NCBI RefSeq assembly: GCF_000968685.2
Contig: NZ_LAKD02000030.1
Coordinates: 52,504 to 116,503, forward strand
Origin: Streptomyces antioxidans
Lineage (GTDB): Bacteria; Actinomycetota; Actinomycetes; Streptomycetales; Streptomycetaceae
Reading direction: 5' to 3'
Length of the DNA stretch: 64,000 nucleotides
A model generated the notes under the pieces. It was given only the letters and a program-made list of their open reading frames with translations, did not search any database and was not told the origin of the DNA. The position numbers and the translations under genes were made by a program. The stretch's first letter is position 1. Every line of letters starts with the position of its first letter. This document shows positions 57,050 through 64,000 of this stretch, in pieces.

Positions 57050-59710
57050 GTGGACCCGAAGAACCGCGGATCGCAGGAGCACGGCCACGACGAGGGAGCG
57101 CCCGGCGGGGCTTCCGGTGCGCCGCACGCGGCGGGCGGCCCGGGCGACGGCTCGTCGCCGCGCCCGCCCGCGCAGACGGGGGCGTCGGGGCTGCCGGGGC
57201 CGACGGGGGACGTACCGACGCCGCCGCTGGGTGCTCCGGTGCCCGGCGCGTCCGCGTCACCGCCCTCCTCCGCTTCCGCCGCCTCTGCTGCATCCTCCGC
57301 GCTCGCTTCCACCTCCCCGGCCCGCACCGCGCGCATAGTCGCCGGTGAGTATCTGCTGACGGTCAACCCCGTCGACGGCAGCGAGATAGAACCCTGCCCG
57401 CCCGGTGAGCGCCGTGCCCGGCCCGAGCGCCACGGCCCCGATGAGCGGGCCGAACTGCGCCGCGCCGCCGCCGCGCCCCGCCCGTCCGGCACCGTCCTGC
57501 CCGAACTGCCGATGCTGGAGCGCGACGAGGAGCGGGAACGGCTGGCCCGGCTGCTCGCCCGCGGCCGCTCGGTGCGGGTCACCGGGCCGTCCGGCGCCGG
57601 GCGCAGCACCCTGCTGGAGGCCGTCGCCTCCGACTGCGAACGGCTCGCGCCCGACGGTGTCGTACGCCTCTCCGGCTACCACCGCACCCCCACCGACCTC
57701 CTCCACGACCTCTACGCCGCCGTCCTCAGCGCCCCGCTCCACCGGCCGGACCGCGCGGAACTGCTGGCGGCGGTCAGGGAGATCGGCGCGGTCGTCGTCC
57801 TGGACGACATCGAGTTCGGCGGTGCCGCGCTGGACGAGTTCCTTGACGCGACCCCCGAATGCGCGTTCCTGCTCTCCGCCACCCCCGAGGTCCCGGCGCC
57901 GTCCCCCGACTCCCACCTGGAGGAGGTCTTCCTCTCCGGACTCAGCCGTACGGCCGGACTCGAACTCCTCGAGCGGGCCGCACGGCGGCCCCTGGCGGAG
58001 GAGGAGGCGAGCTGGGCGGCTGACCTGTGGTTCGAGTCCGAGGGGCTGCCGCTGCGCTTCGTCCAGGCGGGCGCGCTGCTGCGGCAGCGGGATGCCCGGC
58101 ACGACGACCCCTCCGCGCCGGAGGACCGGATTCCGCTGCCCTCGATCGCGGAGGCGGCGTCCCCCGCCGCGCTGCTCGCCGCCCGTCTCGGTGAGGCGGC
58201 CCGTGACGCCCTGCGGTTCGCGGTCGCGCTCGGCGGCGAATGCCCCCACCAGGCCCATCTGCCCGCGCTGTCCGGGGACGCCCACGCGGACACCGCCCTC
58301 GGCGAGCTGCTTGGCTGTGGCCTGGTCACCCCGGCCGGATCGCACTACCGGCTGGCGGCGCGCGTCACCGCCCAACTGGAGGAGGCGGGTTACGCCGACG
58401 AGGGCGCCGGGCGCGCGCACACCGTCGCCCAGCACTACGCCTGGTGGGCCGGACACCCCTCGGTCGCCCCCGAACGCGTCGCCGCCGAGGCCGACGCGAT
58501 CCTCGCGGCGATGGCCGCGCTCATCGGCAGCCGCGAGGCGGGCCACGCCGACGCCGCCGTGCTCCTGGCCCGCGCCGCCGCGCCCGCCCTCGCCGCGGCG
58601 CTGCACTGGGGCGCCTGGGAGCGCGCGGTGCGGCACGGCCAGGAGGCCGCGCGGCTGGCGGGGCAGGTCGCGGACGAGGCCTACTTCCACCATGAGCTGG
58701 GCGTCCTCGCGCTGTGTACGGGCCATCTTGACCGGGCCCGCGCCGAGCTGGAGGCCTCCATCGGGCTGCGGGGCGTGCTCGCGGACAAGCAGGGCACGGT
58801 CGCGGGGCGGCGCGCGCTGGCGCTGGTCGCCGACCGCTCGACCGGCTCGGCGATGGCCGGGGCGTTCGGGACCGGCGGTGGGCCGAGCGGTGGGAACCGT
58901 AAGGGCGACACGGGCCGCCCGGCCGCGGGCGGAGCGCCGGACGACACCGCGGCCACGATCGTCACCCCGAAGGCGGCGACCACGACGCCGATGGCCGCCA
59001 TGGGCAGCACGGCGGCCACGACCGCGGCCACGGCGGCGCTCCCGTCCGCCTCCCGGACCTCGGTGGCGGCCCCCGCCACCTCCACGGCCCCGACGGCCGA
59101 CTCCGCCCCTGCCGGGCCCTCGGGCGGCAAGCCGGGCGGTCTGCGGCGGCTGGCGCTGCACGGGGCCCGGCGCAATGTGGTCGCGGCGGCCTCGGGCGTA
59201 CTGCTGGTGGGCGCGCTCGGCACCGTGGTGACCCTGGGCGTCACCTCGGGCGACGACTCGGGCGGCCCGGGCGACAAGGTCAAGCCGGACCGCTCGGCCA
59301 GCCAGCAGGACGACGACAAGGGCCTGACCGCGGACGAGCCCACGAGCAGCACCAGCCAGGCCCCTGAGCCGGGCCCCAGCGGGTCGTCGAAGACGTCCGC
59401 GTCCCCGACCGAGCCGAGCGACAGCGGCTCGCCCAGCGGCTCCACGGAGCCCAGCGGGCCGTCGTCCACCAGCAACCCGCCCTCGGACACCGAGAGGCCG
59501 CCCTCGCCGCCGTCCTCGCACCCCACGCCCTCGCATCCGCGGCCGACCACCAAGCCGCCGACGAGCAAGCCGCCGACGCCGACCGACGAGCCCAGTGAGC
59601 CGACGCCCACGACGTCGTCCCCGACCACGACCCCCACCGGGGGCACCTCCACCACCGCGAGCGCCCCCGCGACCCCCACGCCGTCCAGTACGGCCACCCC
59701 GGTCGTGTAG
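57050..59710 (+). CDS. Large membrane-anchored ATPase-like protein
   Basis: 886 aa. Residues 1-150 are Pro/Ala/Ser-rich. A P-loop-like GPSGAGRST (179-187) has Arg in place of the Walker A Lys, with 'VVVLDDIEF' about 60 residues later as Walker B. A winged or helical region and TPR-like repeats (about 480-590) follow, as in STAND/AAA signalling proteins. A single membrane helix lies at about 709-731, and the last 155 residues are a Ser/Thr/Pro/Gly-rich tail predicted outside the cell. Function unknown; the cytoplasmic ATPase with an extracellular mucin-like tail suggests sensing at the wall. GTG start. Confidence 0.8.
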   Translation: MDPKNRGSQEHGHDEGAPGGASGAPHAAGGPGDGSSPRPPAQTGASGLPGPTGDVPTPPLGAPVPGASASPPSSASAASAASSALASTSPARTARIVAGEYLLTVNPVDGSEIEPCPPGERRARPERHGPDERAELRRAAAAPRPSGTVLPELPMLERDEERERLARLLARGRSVRVTGPSGAGRSTLLEAVASDCERLAPDGVVRLSGYHRTPTDLLHDLYAAVLSAPLHRPDRAELLAAVREIGAVVVLDDIEFGGAALDEFLDATPECAFLLSATPEVPAPSPDSHLEEVFLSGLSRTAGLELLERAARRPLAEEEASWAADLWFESEGLPLRFVQAGALLRQRDARHDDPSAPEDRIPLPSIAEAASPAALLAARLGEAARDALRFAVALGGECPHQAHLPALSGDAHADTALGELLGCGLVTPAGSHYRLAARVTAQLEEAGYADEGAGRAHTVAQHYAWWAGHPSVAPERVAAEADAILAAMAALIGSREAGHADAAVLLARAAAPALAAALHWGAWERAVRHGQEAARLAGQVADEAYFHHELGVLALCTGHLDRARAELEASIGLRGVLADKQGTVAGRRALALVADRSTGSAMAGAFGTGGGPSGGNRKGDTGRPAAGGAPDDTAATIVTPKAATTTPMAAMGSTAATTAATAALPSASRTSVAAPATSTAPTADSAPAGPSGGKPGGLRRLALHGARRNVVAAASGVLLVGALGTVVTLGVTSGDDSGGPGDKVKPDRSASQQDDDKGLTADEPTSSTSQAPEPGPSGSSKTSASPTEPSDSGSPSGSTEPSGPSSTSNPPSDTERPPSPPSSHPTPSHPRPTTKPPTSKPPTPTDEPSEPTPTTSSPTTTPTGGTSTTASAPATPTPSSTATPVV

Positions 59711-59743
59711 CCGAGCGGTCCGGGAGGGCCCCGCGGAGGCGCC

Positions 59744-59783
59744 GGATCACGCCAGGGTCCGCCCCGCACCCATGGCGTGATCC
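59744..59783. terminator. Terminator after the ATPase-like gene
   Basis: Perfect 11-bp arms GGATCACGCCA and TGGCGTGATCC around an 18-base loop, 34 bases past the stop. Confidence 0.65.
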
Positions 59784-59913
59784 AGCCGACCCACCGGATC
59801 TTGCGCCTGCGGCGGCCTGTTCCCCTCCCCGCCCCTTCCCGAAACTGGGCCCCGCCCCAGTCCCCGAAGGAACCCGCGCCCCAGACTCCGCACCAGGGCT
59901 GCGCCCCCAAGGT

Positions 59914-59932
59914 CCAGGGGCGGAGCCCCTGG
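59914..59932. terminator. Bidirectional hairpin before nucS 3' end
   Basis: CCAGGGGC-GGA-GCCCCTGG, an 8-bp stem with a 3-base loop, of the GGGGCGGAGCCCC type that is common between convergent Streptomyces genes. It can end both the ATPase-like and nucS transcripts. Confidence 0.6.
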
Positions 59933-60021
59933 TTAACGGGAAGGGGCGGGGAGGGGAAAGACACCGGTTTGCGGCTCCGCCGCGTCTCCGGGCGCGAGGC
60001 GGTGTTAGAAGAGAGGCGGTG

Positions 60022-60684
60022 TTAGAAGAGGCGGAGTTTGTCGTCCTCGATGCCTCGGAGCGCGTCATAGTCCAGCACCGCACACCCGATCCCCCGGTCC
60101 GTCGCGAGGACGCGGGCCTGAGGTTTGATCTCCTGGGCGGCGAAGACCCCCTTCACCGGGGCGAGGTGGGGGTCCCGGTTGAGGAGTTCGAGGTAGCGGG
60201 TGAGCTGTTCGACACCGTCGATCTCACCACGGCGTTTGATCTCCACGGCGACCGTCGCCCCGTCCGCGTCGCGGCAGAGAATGTCCACGGGGCCAATGGC
60301 GGTGGGGTATTCACGCCGAATAAGCGTCCAGCCATCGCCAAGTGTCTCGATACGATCGGCGAGCAGCTCCTGCAGATGGGCCTCCACACCGTCCTTGATC
60401 AGGCCGGGGTCCACGCCGAGTTCATGCGAGGAGTCATGAAGGACCTCCTCCATGGTGATGATGAGCTTCTCGCCCGCCTTGTTCACGACCGTCCACACAT
60501 CGTCGTCGCCTTCCTTCAGCGTGCACGGCGGAGACATCCAGTTGAGGGGTTTATAAGCCCTGTCGTCCGCGTGGATGGACACACTGCCGTCGGCCTTGAC
60601 CAGGATCAGACGGGGTGCCGAGGGAAGGTGGGCGGTGAGGCGGCCGGCGTAGTCCACCGAGCACCGGGCGATGACGAGACGCAT
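60022..60684 (-). CDS. nucS: Endonuclease NucS (mismatch repair)
   Basis: 220 aa. The mismatch-specific endonuclease that replaces MutS/MutL in actinobacteria. It has an N-terminal DNA-binding beta domain and a C-terminal RecB-like nuclease domain with D134, E148-I-K150 and Q160. The last residues, DKLRLF, form a sliding-clamp-binding tail. The ATG is chosen because the family begins '[16 protein letters not shown]'. All catalytic residues are present. Confidence 0.96.
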   Translation of the reverse strand: MRLVIARCSVDYAGRLTAHLPSAPRLILVKADGSVSIHADDRAYKPLNWMSPPCTLKEGDDDVWTVVNKAGEKLIITMEEVLHDSSHELGVDPGLIKDGVEAHLQELLADRIETLGDGWTLIRREYPTAIGPVDILCRDADGATVAVEIKRRGEIDGVEQLTRYLELLNRDPHLAPVKGVFAAQEIKPQARVLATDRGIGCAVLDYDALRGIEDDKLRLF

Positions 60685-60895
60685 GGTCGGCAACGCTACT
60701 CGACCACCACCGCCGCACGCGATTCGTCCGCCGATGGACCCGTTCGGCAATGGCTGGTTGTGTGCCCATTCTCCTGGTGCGGGCGCAGTGGCCGAATTAC
60801 CGTTGAAGCGGGCGGTCGTCGGACGGGTACGCTGCGTCGCCGTTCGCCCTTCCCATCCCTGAGACCCCGCTCGCGGGGTCGCGAGAGGAGAACCC

Positions 60896-61288
60896 ATGTC
60901 GCTCGACGTCTCACCGGCCCTGCTCGAACAGGCCGAGCGAGGCGAGGTCGACGAAGCGGACTTCGTCGACTGCGTCCGGAACTCCCTACCGTACGCATGG
61001 GAGATGATCAGCTCGCTGGTGGCCCAGCTGAAGGTGGACGGCGGGGAGTTCGCCGACAACCAGACGCCGCCACCCGATGAGCAGGCCCGCGGTCAACTGC
61101 TCCGCGCACTCGCCAGTGATGCGATACGCGGCGCGCTGCAGCGCCACTTCGGGGTGCGGCTGGCCTTCCAGAACTGTCACCGGGTGGCGGTCTTCCCGAT
61201 GGACGCGTCGGTGGACGAGCGCCTTGCCCGCTTCACCTCGGTCCGGGGGCAGTTGCTCAACCAGTCACCCGAACTCCGCGACTGCTGA
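60896..61288 (+). CDS. SCO5389-family protein
   Basis: 130 aa, small conserved actinomycete protein known under the family name SCO5389, no enzymatic motif. It reads '[35 protein letters not shown]' and later '[32 protein letters not shown]', mostly helical. GAGAGGAG precedes the ATG. It is divergent from nucS with 211 bp between, which suggests independent promoters. Function unknown. Confidence 0.9.
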   Translation: MSLDVSPALLEQAERGEVDEADFVDCVRNSLPYAWEMISSLVAQLKVDGGEFADNQTPPPDEQARGQLLRALASDAIRGALQRHFGVRLAFQNCHRVAVFPMDASVDERLARFTSVRGQLLNQSPELRDC

Positions 61289-61325
61289 CGGGACATCCGC
61301 TGCCGCTCCACCAGGGGGAGGTGTA

Positions 61326-62366
61326 TCAGCGCAGGAGCGGCAGCACCTCGCCACCGAGCCGTCGTACGTTCTCCTCGGTGGCCGCCAGATCGCCCGACCC
61401 CTCGACCAGCAGCGCGAACCGGTGGATCCCGGTGCGCTCCGCGGTCGCCGCCAGCCGGTCGGCGCACAGCCGCGGCGAGCCCACCGGATGCAGCCCGCAC
61501 AACAGCTCCGCGTAGCCCACCGGGTCGCGCATCCGGCGCTCCCGGCCGTCGACCGTCACATGGGCCTCCAGACCCTGCCGCAGCCAGCCTGGCATCGCCT
61601 TGGTCAGGACCTCGGCCGCCGCGGGGCGGGTGTCCCCGATCTGCACCACCCCGGCCGAGACATGCCGCGCCGCCGCCGCCTCGACGTGCTCCGGCGAACG
61701 GCCCGCCGCCAGCGCGGACTTCCGCCACAGGCCGACCACCTCGGCCTTCTCCTCGTCCCCGCAGTGCATGCCGAGCAGCATGGGCAGCCCGCGCTCGGCG
61801 GCCAGCCGCACACTGCTGGGCGAGGTGCAGGCGACGACCACCGGCGGGGTGTCCGCCGCCCGCCCGGCGAGGGCGTCGTCGGCGCGCGGCACCACCGCCA
61901 CCTCGCGGAAGGCGAACCGCTCGCCGTCCGCCCCCACCCGGGGCTCGCGCAGCCAGCGCAGCAGCAGATCGAGCGATTCGGGGAAGCCCCGCTCGTACGC
62001 CCCCAGACCCGAGCCGAAGACCTCGAGGTCCACCCACGGCCCGCCACGGCCCACACCCAGCGTGAACCGGCCACCGGAGAGGAGATGGAGCAGTGCCGCC
62101 TGCTCACCCAGCGCGACGGGATGCGCGGTCGGCAGTACGCTCACCGCCGTACCGACGCCGATCCGGCGGGTACGTCCCAGCAGCAGGGCGGCGAGGGTGA
62201 CCGCGGACGGGCAGACGCCATACGGAACGAAGTGGTGCTCGGCGACCCAGACCGCGTCCAGCCCGGTCTCCTCGCAGAGTTCGGCCGACCGCACCGCGCG
62301 GTGCAGCGCCTCCCCCTGCCCCTGGCCTGGGAATTGAGCGGCCAGGATGAAAGCCCCCACATCCAT
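61326..62366 (-). CDS. LLM class flavin-dependent oxidoreductase
   Basis: About 346 aa luciferase-like TIM barrel that uses FMN or F420. N-terminal strand 'DVGAFILAAQFPGQ', then 'AELCEETGLDAVWVAEHHF' and 'RIGVGTAVSVLPTAHPVALGEQAALL', followed by 'RFTLGVGRG'. The ATG follows AAGGAGGCAG. It is convergent with the previous gene. Substrate unknown. Confidence 0.93.
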   Translation of the reverse strand: MDVGAFILAAQFPGQGQGEALHRAVRSAELCEETGLDAVWVAEHHFVPYGVCPSAVTLAALLLGRTRRIGVGTAVSVLPTAHPVALGEQAALLHLLSGGRFTLGVGRGGPWVDLEVFGSGLGAYERGFPESLDLLLRWLREPRVGADGERFAFREVAVVPRADDALAGRAADTPPVVVACTSPSSVRLAAERGLPMLLGMHCGDEEKAEVVGLWRKSALAAGRSPEHVEAAAARHVSAGVVQIGDTRPAAAEVLTKAMPGWLRQGLEAHVTVDGRERRMRDPVGYAELLCGLHPVGSPRLCADRLAATAERTGIHRFALLVEGSGDLAATEENVRRLGGEVLPLLR

Positions 62367-62574
62367 CGTGAAACTGCCTCCTTGTCGCGGCTGAGGTGCC
62401 GGCGCGGGCATCCCCCCTCAAAGGCAATAACGCCTGACACGTGCCAAGGGCACGGCCTGGCATGAAGTTTTCATGATGATCGGAGAGCGGATGTGGACAA
62501 CGACTTTCCCGGAGGGTGACCGTAGCGCGTACGCTGGTCACAGTCCGTTAGCTCCCAGTTCTGTCGAGGTGCCC

Positions 62575-62892
62575 GTGTCTCCACGCCGAAACCGCCAGCG
62601 AGGCGGCGAAAAGCCCGTCGGCCATGAGAGTACGGGCCGTTATGGCCTCGACCGCGTGGAGACCTGGCAGGGGGAGGAGTGGGTGGTCCGGCAGGTCGGC
62701 GGCGGGGCCGCCGCCAAGCACTACCGCTGCCCGGGCTGCGACCAGGAGATTCCGCCCGGGGTGGCGCATGTGGTCGCCTGGCAGCAGCACATGGGCGTGG
62801 ACGACCGCCGCCACTGGCACAAGGCGTGCTGGAACGCACGGGACCGCCGGAGCGCGAAGCTCCAGCGGTCCCGTAACGCGCCGCGGTATTGA
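62575..62892 (+). CDS. Small zinc-binding protein
   Basis: About 105 aa, basic at both ends. A central cluster C-P-G-C followed by H-V-V-A-W-Q-Q-H and H-W-H-K-A-C looks like a zinc ribbon. Streptomyces copies are often named 'ATP/GTP-binding protein' but I see no P-loop to support that. The GTG follows CGAGGT. TACGCT 44-50 bases upstream is a candidate -10. Function unknown. Confidence 0.8.
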   Translation: MSPRRNRQRGGEKPVGHESTGRYGLDRVETWQGEEWVVRQVGGGAAAKHYRCPGCDQEIPPGVAHVVAWQQHMGVDDRRHWHKACWNARDRRSAKLQRSRNAPRY

Positions 62893-62957
62893 CTCGGACC
62901 CGGCGCGCGGGCACGTCCGGCTCGGGTGCGGTACGTGCGGCGCGGGCCCCGCGAGTC

Positions 62958-63911
62958 CTAGACGTCGCGCTTCTCCAGCAGCACATAGGCGGCGATCAGC
63001 GCCGCCGCCGTGACTCCGGCCAGCCCCCACAGCTGGGGCCAGCCGCTGTTCAGGCTGTCGTCGATCCGGAAGAGGGAGGCCAGCGCCTGGGGCGAGGAGT
63101 ACTCCTGCATCTTCTTCCCCAGATCGCGGAGGCTGTCCGACATCATCAGGAACGCGGGGAGGATGGACGGGAGCAGTACCACACCGAGCATCGTGGTGAT
63201 CGCGCCCGCGGAGTGCCGCAGTATGCAGCCGACGGCCAGCGAGAGCAGCCCCAGCAGCGACACATAGAGCCCGGCGCCGACCGTCGCGCCCACGAGCTGG
63301 TCATCCGTCGGCTCCTGGACACCCGGACCGCTGTGCATCCCGGTGCTGGCGAAGGCCACCAGCGTGAGCGCGAGGGTCGTGGTGATGAACGAGAGGGTGA
63401 AGAACACCAGCGCCTTGGCGGTGAGCACCCGGGAGCGCCGCGGGGAGGCGGTGAAGGTGGTCCGGATCATCCCGGTGCCGTACTCGGAGGTGATCACGAG
63501 CACCCCGAGGGTGACGATGCACAGCTGGCCGAGCAGGGTGCCGAAGAACCCGGGGAGGGTGGTGGGGACGGCCTCGTAGTCGCTGTCGTTGGTGCTCGCC
63601 GCCACCAGGAGCCCGATCCCGGCCACCAGCGCGACCATCACGCTCAGCGTCCAGATCGTGGAGCGCACCGACTTGATCTTGGTCCACTCGGAGGCGAGGG
63701 CATTGCCGAGGTGGGTCTGGCGGACCGGGATCGGCGAGGTGTACGGGCCGACACCGGCGTACGGCTGCGAGGGGGGTCCGGAGGGCGCTGGCTGCTGTGG
63801 GGCCGCCTGCGGGGCTGTCTGCGGCGGCATCTGCGGGGGGCCTTGCGGAGCTCCCGGCGGAGGGCCTTGCGGGGGGACGGGCGCCTGGTGCTGCTGGTAC
63901 GGGGTCGTCAT
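62958..63911 (-). CDS. ABC-2 type transporter permease with Pro/Gln-rich N-terminus
   Basis: 317 aa. The first 60 residues are a Pro/Gln repeat-like segment, then 'TSPIPVRQTHLGNALASEWTKIKSVRSTIWTL' leads into six membrane helices of an ABC-2 permease ('GTGMIRTTFTASPRRSRVLTAKAL' is the usual intracellular loop). The ATG overlaps the stop of an upstream gene in ATGA, so it is co-translated with its ATPase. The substrate is unknown. Confidence 0.92.
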   Translation of the reverse strand: MTTPYQQHQAPVPPQGPPPGAPQGPPQMPPQTAPQAAPQQPAPSGPPSQPYAGVGPYTSPIPVRQTHLGNALASEWTKIKSVRSTIWTLSVMVALVAGIGLLVAASTNDSDYEAVPTTLPGFFGTLLGQLCIVTLGVLVITSEYGTGMIRTTFTASPRRSRVLTAKALVFFTLSFITTTLALTLVAFASTGMHSGPGVQEPTDDQLVGATVGAGLYVSLLGLLSLAVGCILRHSAGAITTMLGVVLLPSILPAFLMMSDSLRDLGKKMQEYSSPQALASLFRIDDSLNSGWPQLWGLAGVTAAALIAAYVLLEKRDV

Positions 63912-64000
63912 CGGGCGTCCTCGGTGTCGCTCTTGGTCAGATCGGCGGGGGCGGACGGCGCCCCGGGCGGCTGAGCCGGGGGAGTGGGGGGCGCCGCGGG
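63908..64000 (-). CDS. C-terminal end of the partner ABC ATPase gene (partial)
   Basis: The last 30 codons of a frame entering from the right edge: a Pro/Ala-rich tail ending 'DLTKSDTEDAR'. It overlaps the permease start in ATGA. By position it is the ATP-binding subunit of that transporter, but no ATPase motif is inside the window. Confidence 0.55.
   Translation of the reverse strand, partial: PAAPPTPPAQPPGAPSAPADLTKSDTEDAR

Larger units (their letters stand above)
59711..60021. other. Region between ATPase-like gene and nucS
   Basis: 311 bp in a convergent gap. It contains two hairpins (see entries) and, at 59996-60029, an exact tandem duplication of 17 bp (GAGGCGGTGTTAGAAGA) that repeats the nucS stop region. 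No gene is seen. Confidence 0.6.

Overview
The window is chromosomal DNA from a Streptomyces (or very close actinomycete). GC is about 70% with strong third-position GC, and GTG and TTG starts and leaderless promoters are common. The right two thirds carries the actinobacterial order lysA-hom-thrC-thrB-rho-LCP-rpmE-prfA-prmC-tsaC-type-glyA-atpIBEFHAGDC-nucS.

Layout. (1) 1 to about 22.4 kb is an integrated accessory island. From the left edge it holds: a minus-strand pair, an unknown 507-aa protein and a phospholipase-D-like nuclease that runs off the window; a plus-strand type I restriction-modification operon hsdM-hsdS-hsdR, preceded by an unusual HTH/degenerate-methylase/TRD-like protein; a second plus-strand unit of a Rad50/SMC-like ATPase, a 145-aa Cys/His protein and a TIGR04141 (DUF6119-type) protein; remnants of a MazF-like toxin and a beta-lactamase; an HATPase protein; and a serine recombinase whose reading frame ends inside a tRNA-Arg(CCG) gene. 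That tRNA marks the right end of the island. The left end is outside the window.

(2) 22.4-29 kb to 30.1 kb: a single-domain response regulator, an ArgRS-like protein without a catalytic core, then lysA, hom, thrC and thrB (lysine and threonine pathway). (3) 30-41 kb: rho, an LCP cell-wall ligase, ribosomal protein L31, release factor 1 and its methyltransferase PrmC, a threonylcarbamoyl-AMP synthase, a LMW-PTP-like protein lacking its nucleophilic Cys, serine hydroxymethyltransferase and a polyprenyl-phosphate sugar-1-phosphate transferase. (4) 41-49 kb: the complete F1Fo ATP synthase operon closed by a long hairpin. (5) 49-64 kb: a two-component system, an adenosyltransferase, a drug-type ABC exporter with a divergent TetR gene, a 3-hydroxyacyl-CoA dehydrogenase, a STAS protein, a large membrane-anchored ATPase-like protein, nucS, a SCO5389-family protein, an LLM flavin oxidoreductase, a zinc-binding small protein and an ABC permease with the tail of its ATPase.

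Most interesting signal. Two 20-bp perfect palindromes with the same half-site (TGATAAC-N4-GTTATCA) lie about 145-165 bp upstream of the first gene of the restriction operon and of the SMC/TIGR04141 unit. This suggests that the two units are co-regulated. The SMC-like ATPase, the small Cys/His protein and the TIGR04141 protein together look like a candidate undescribed defence module.
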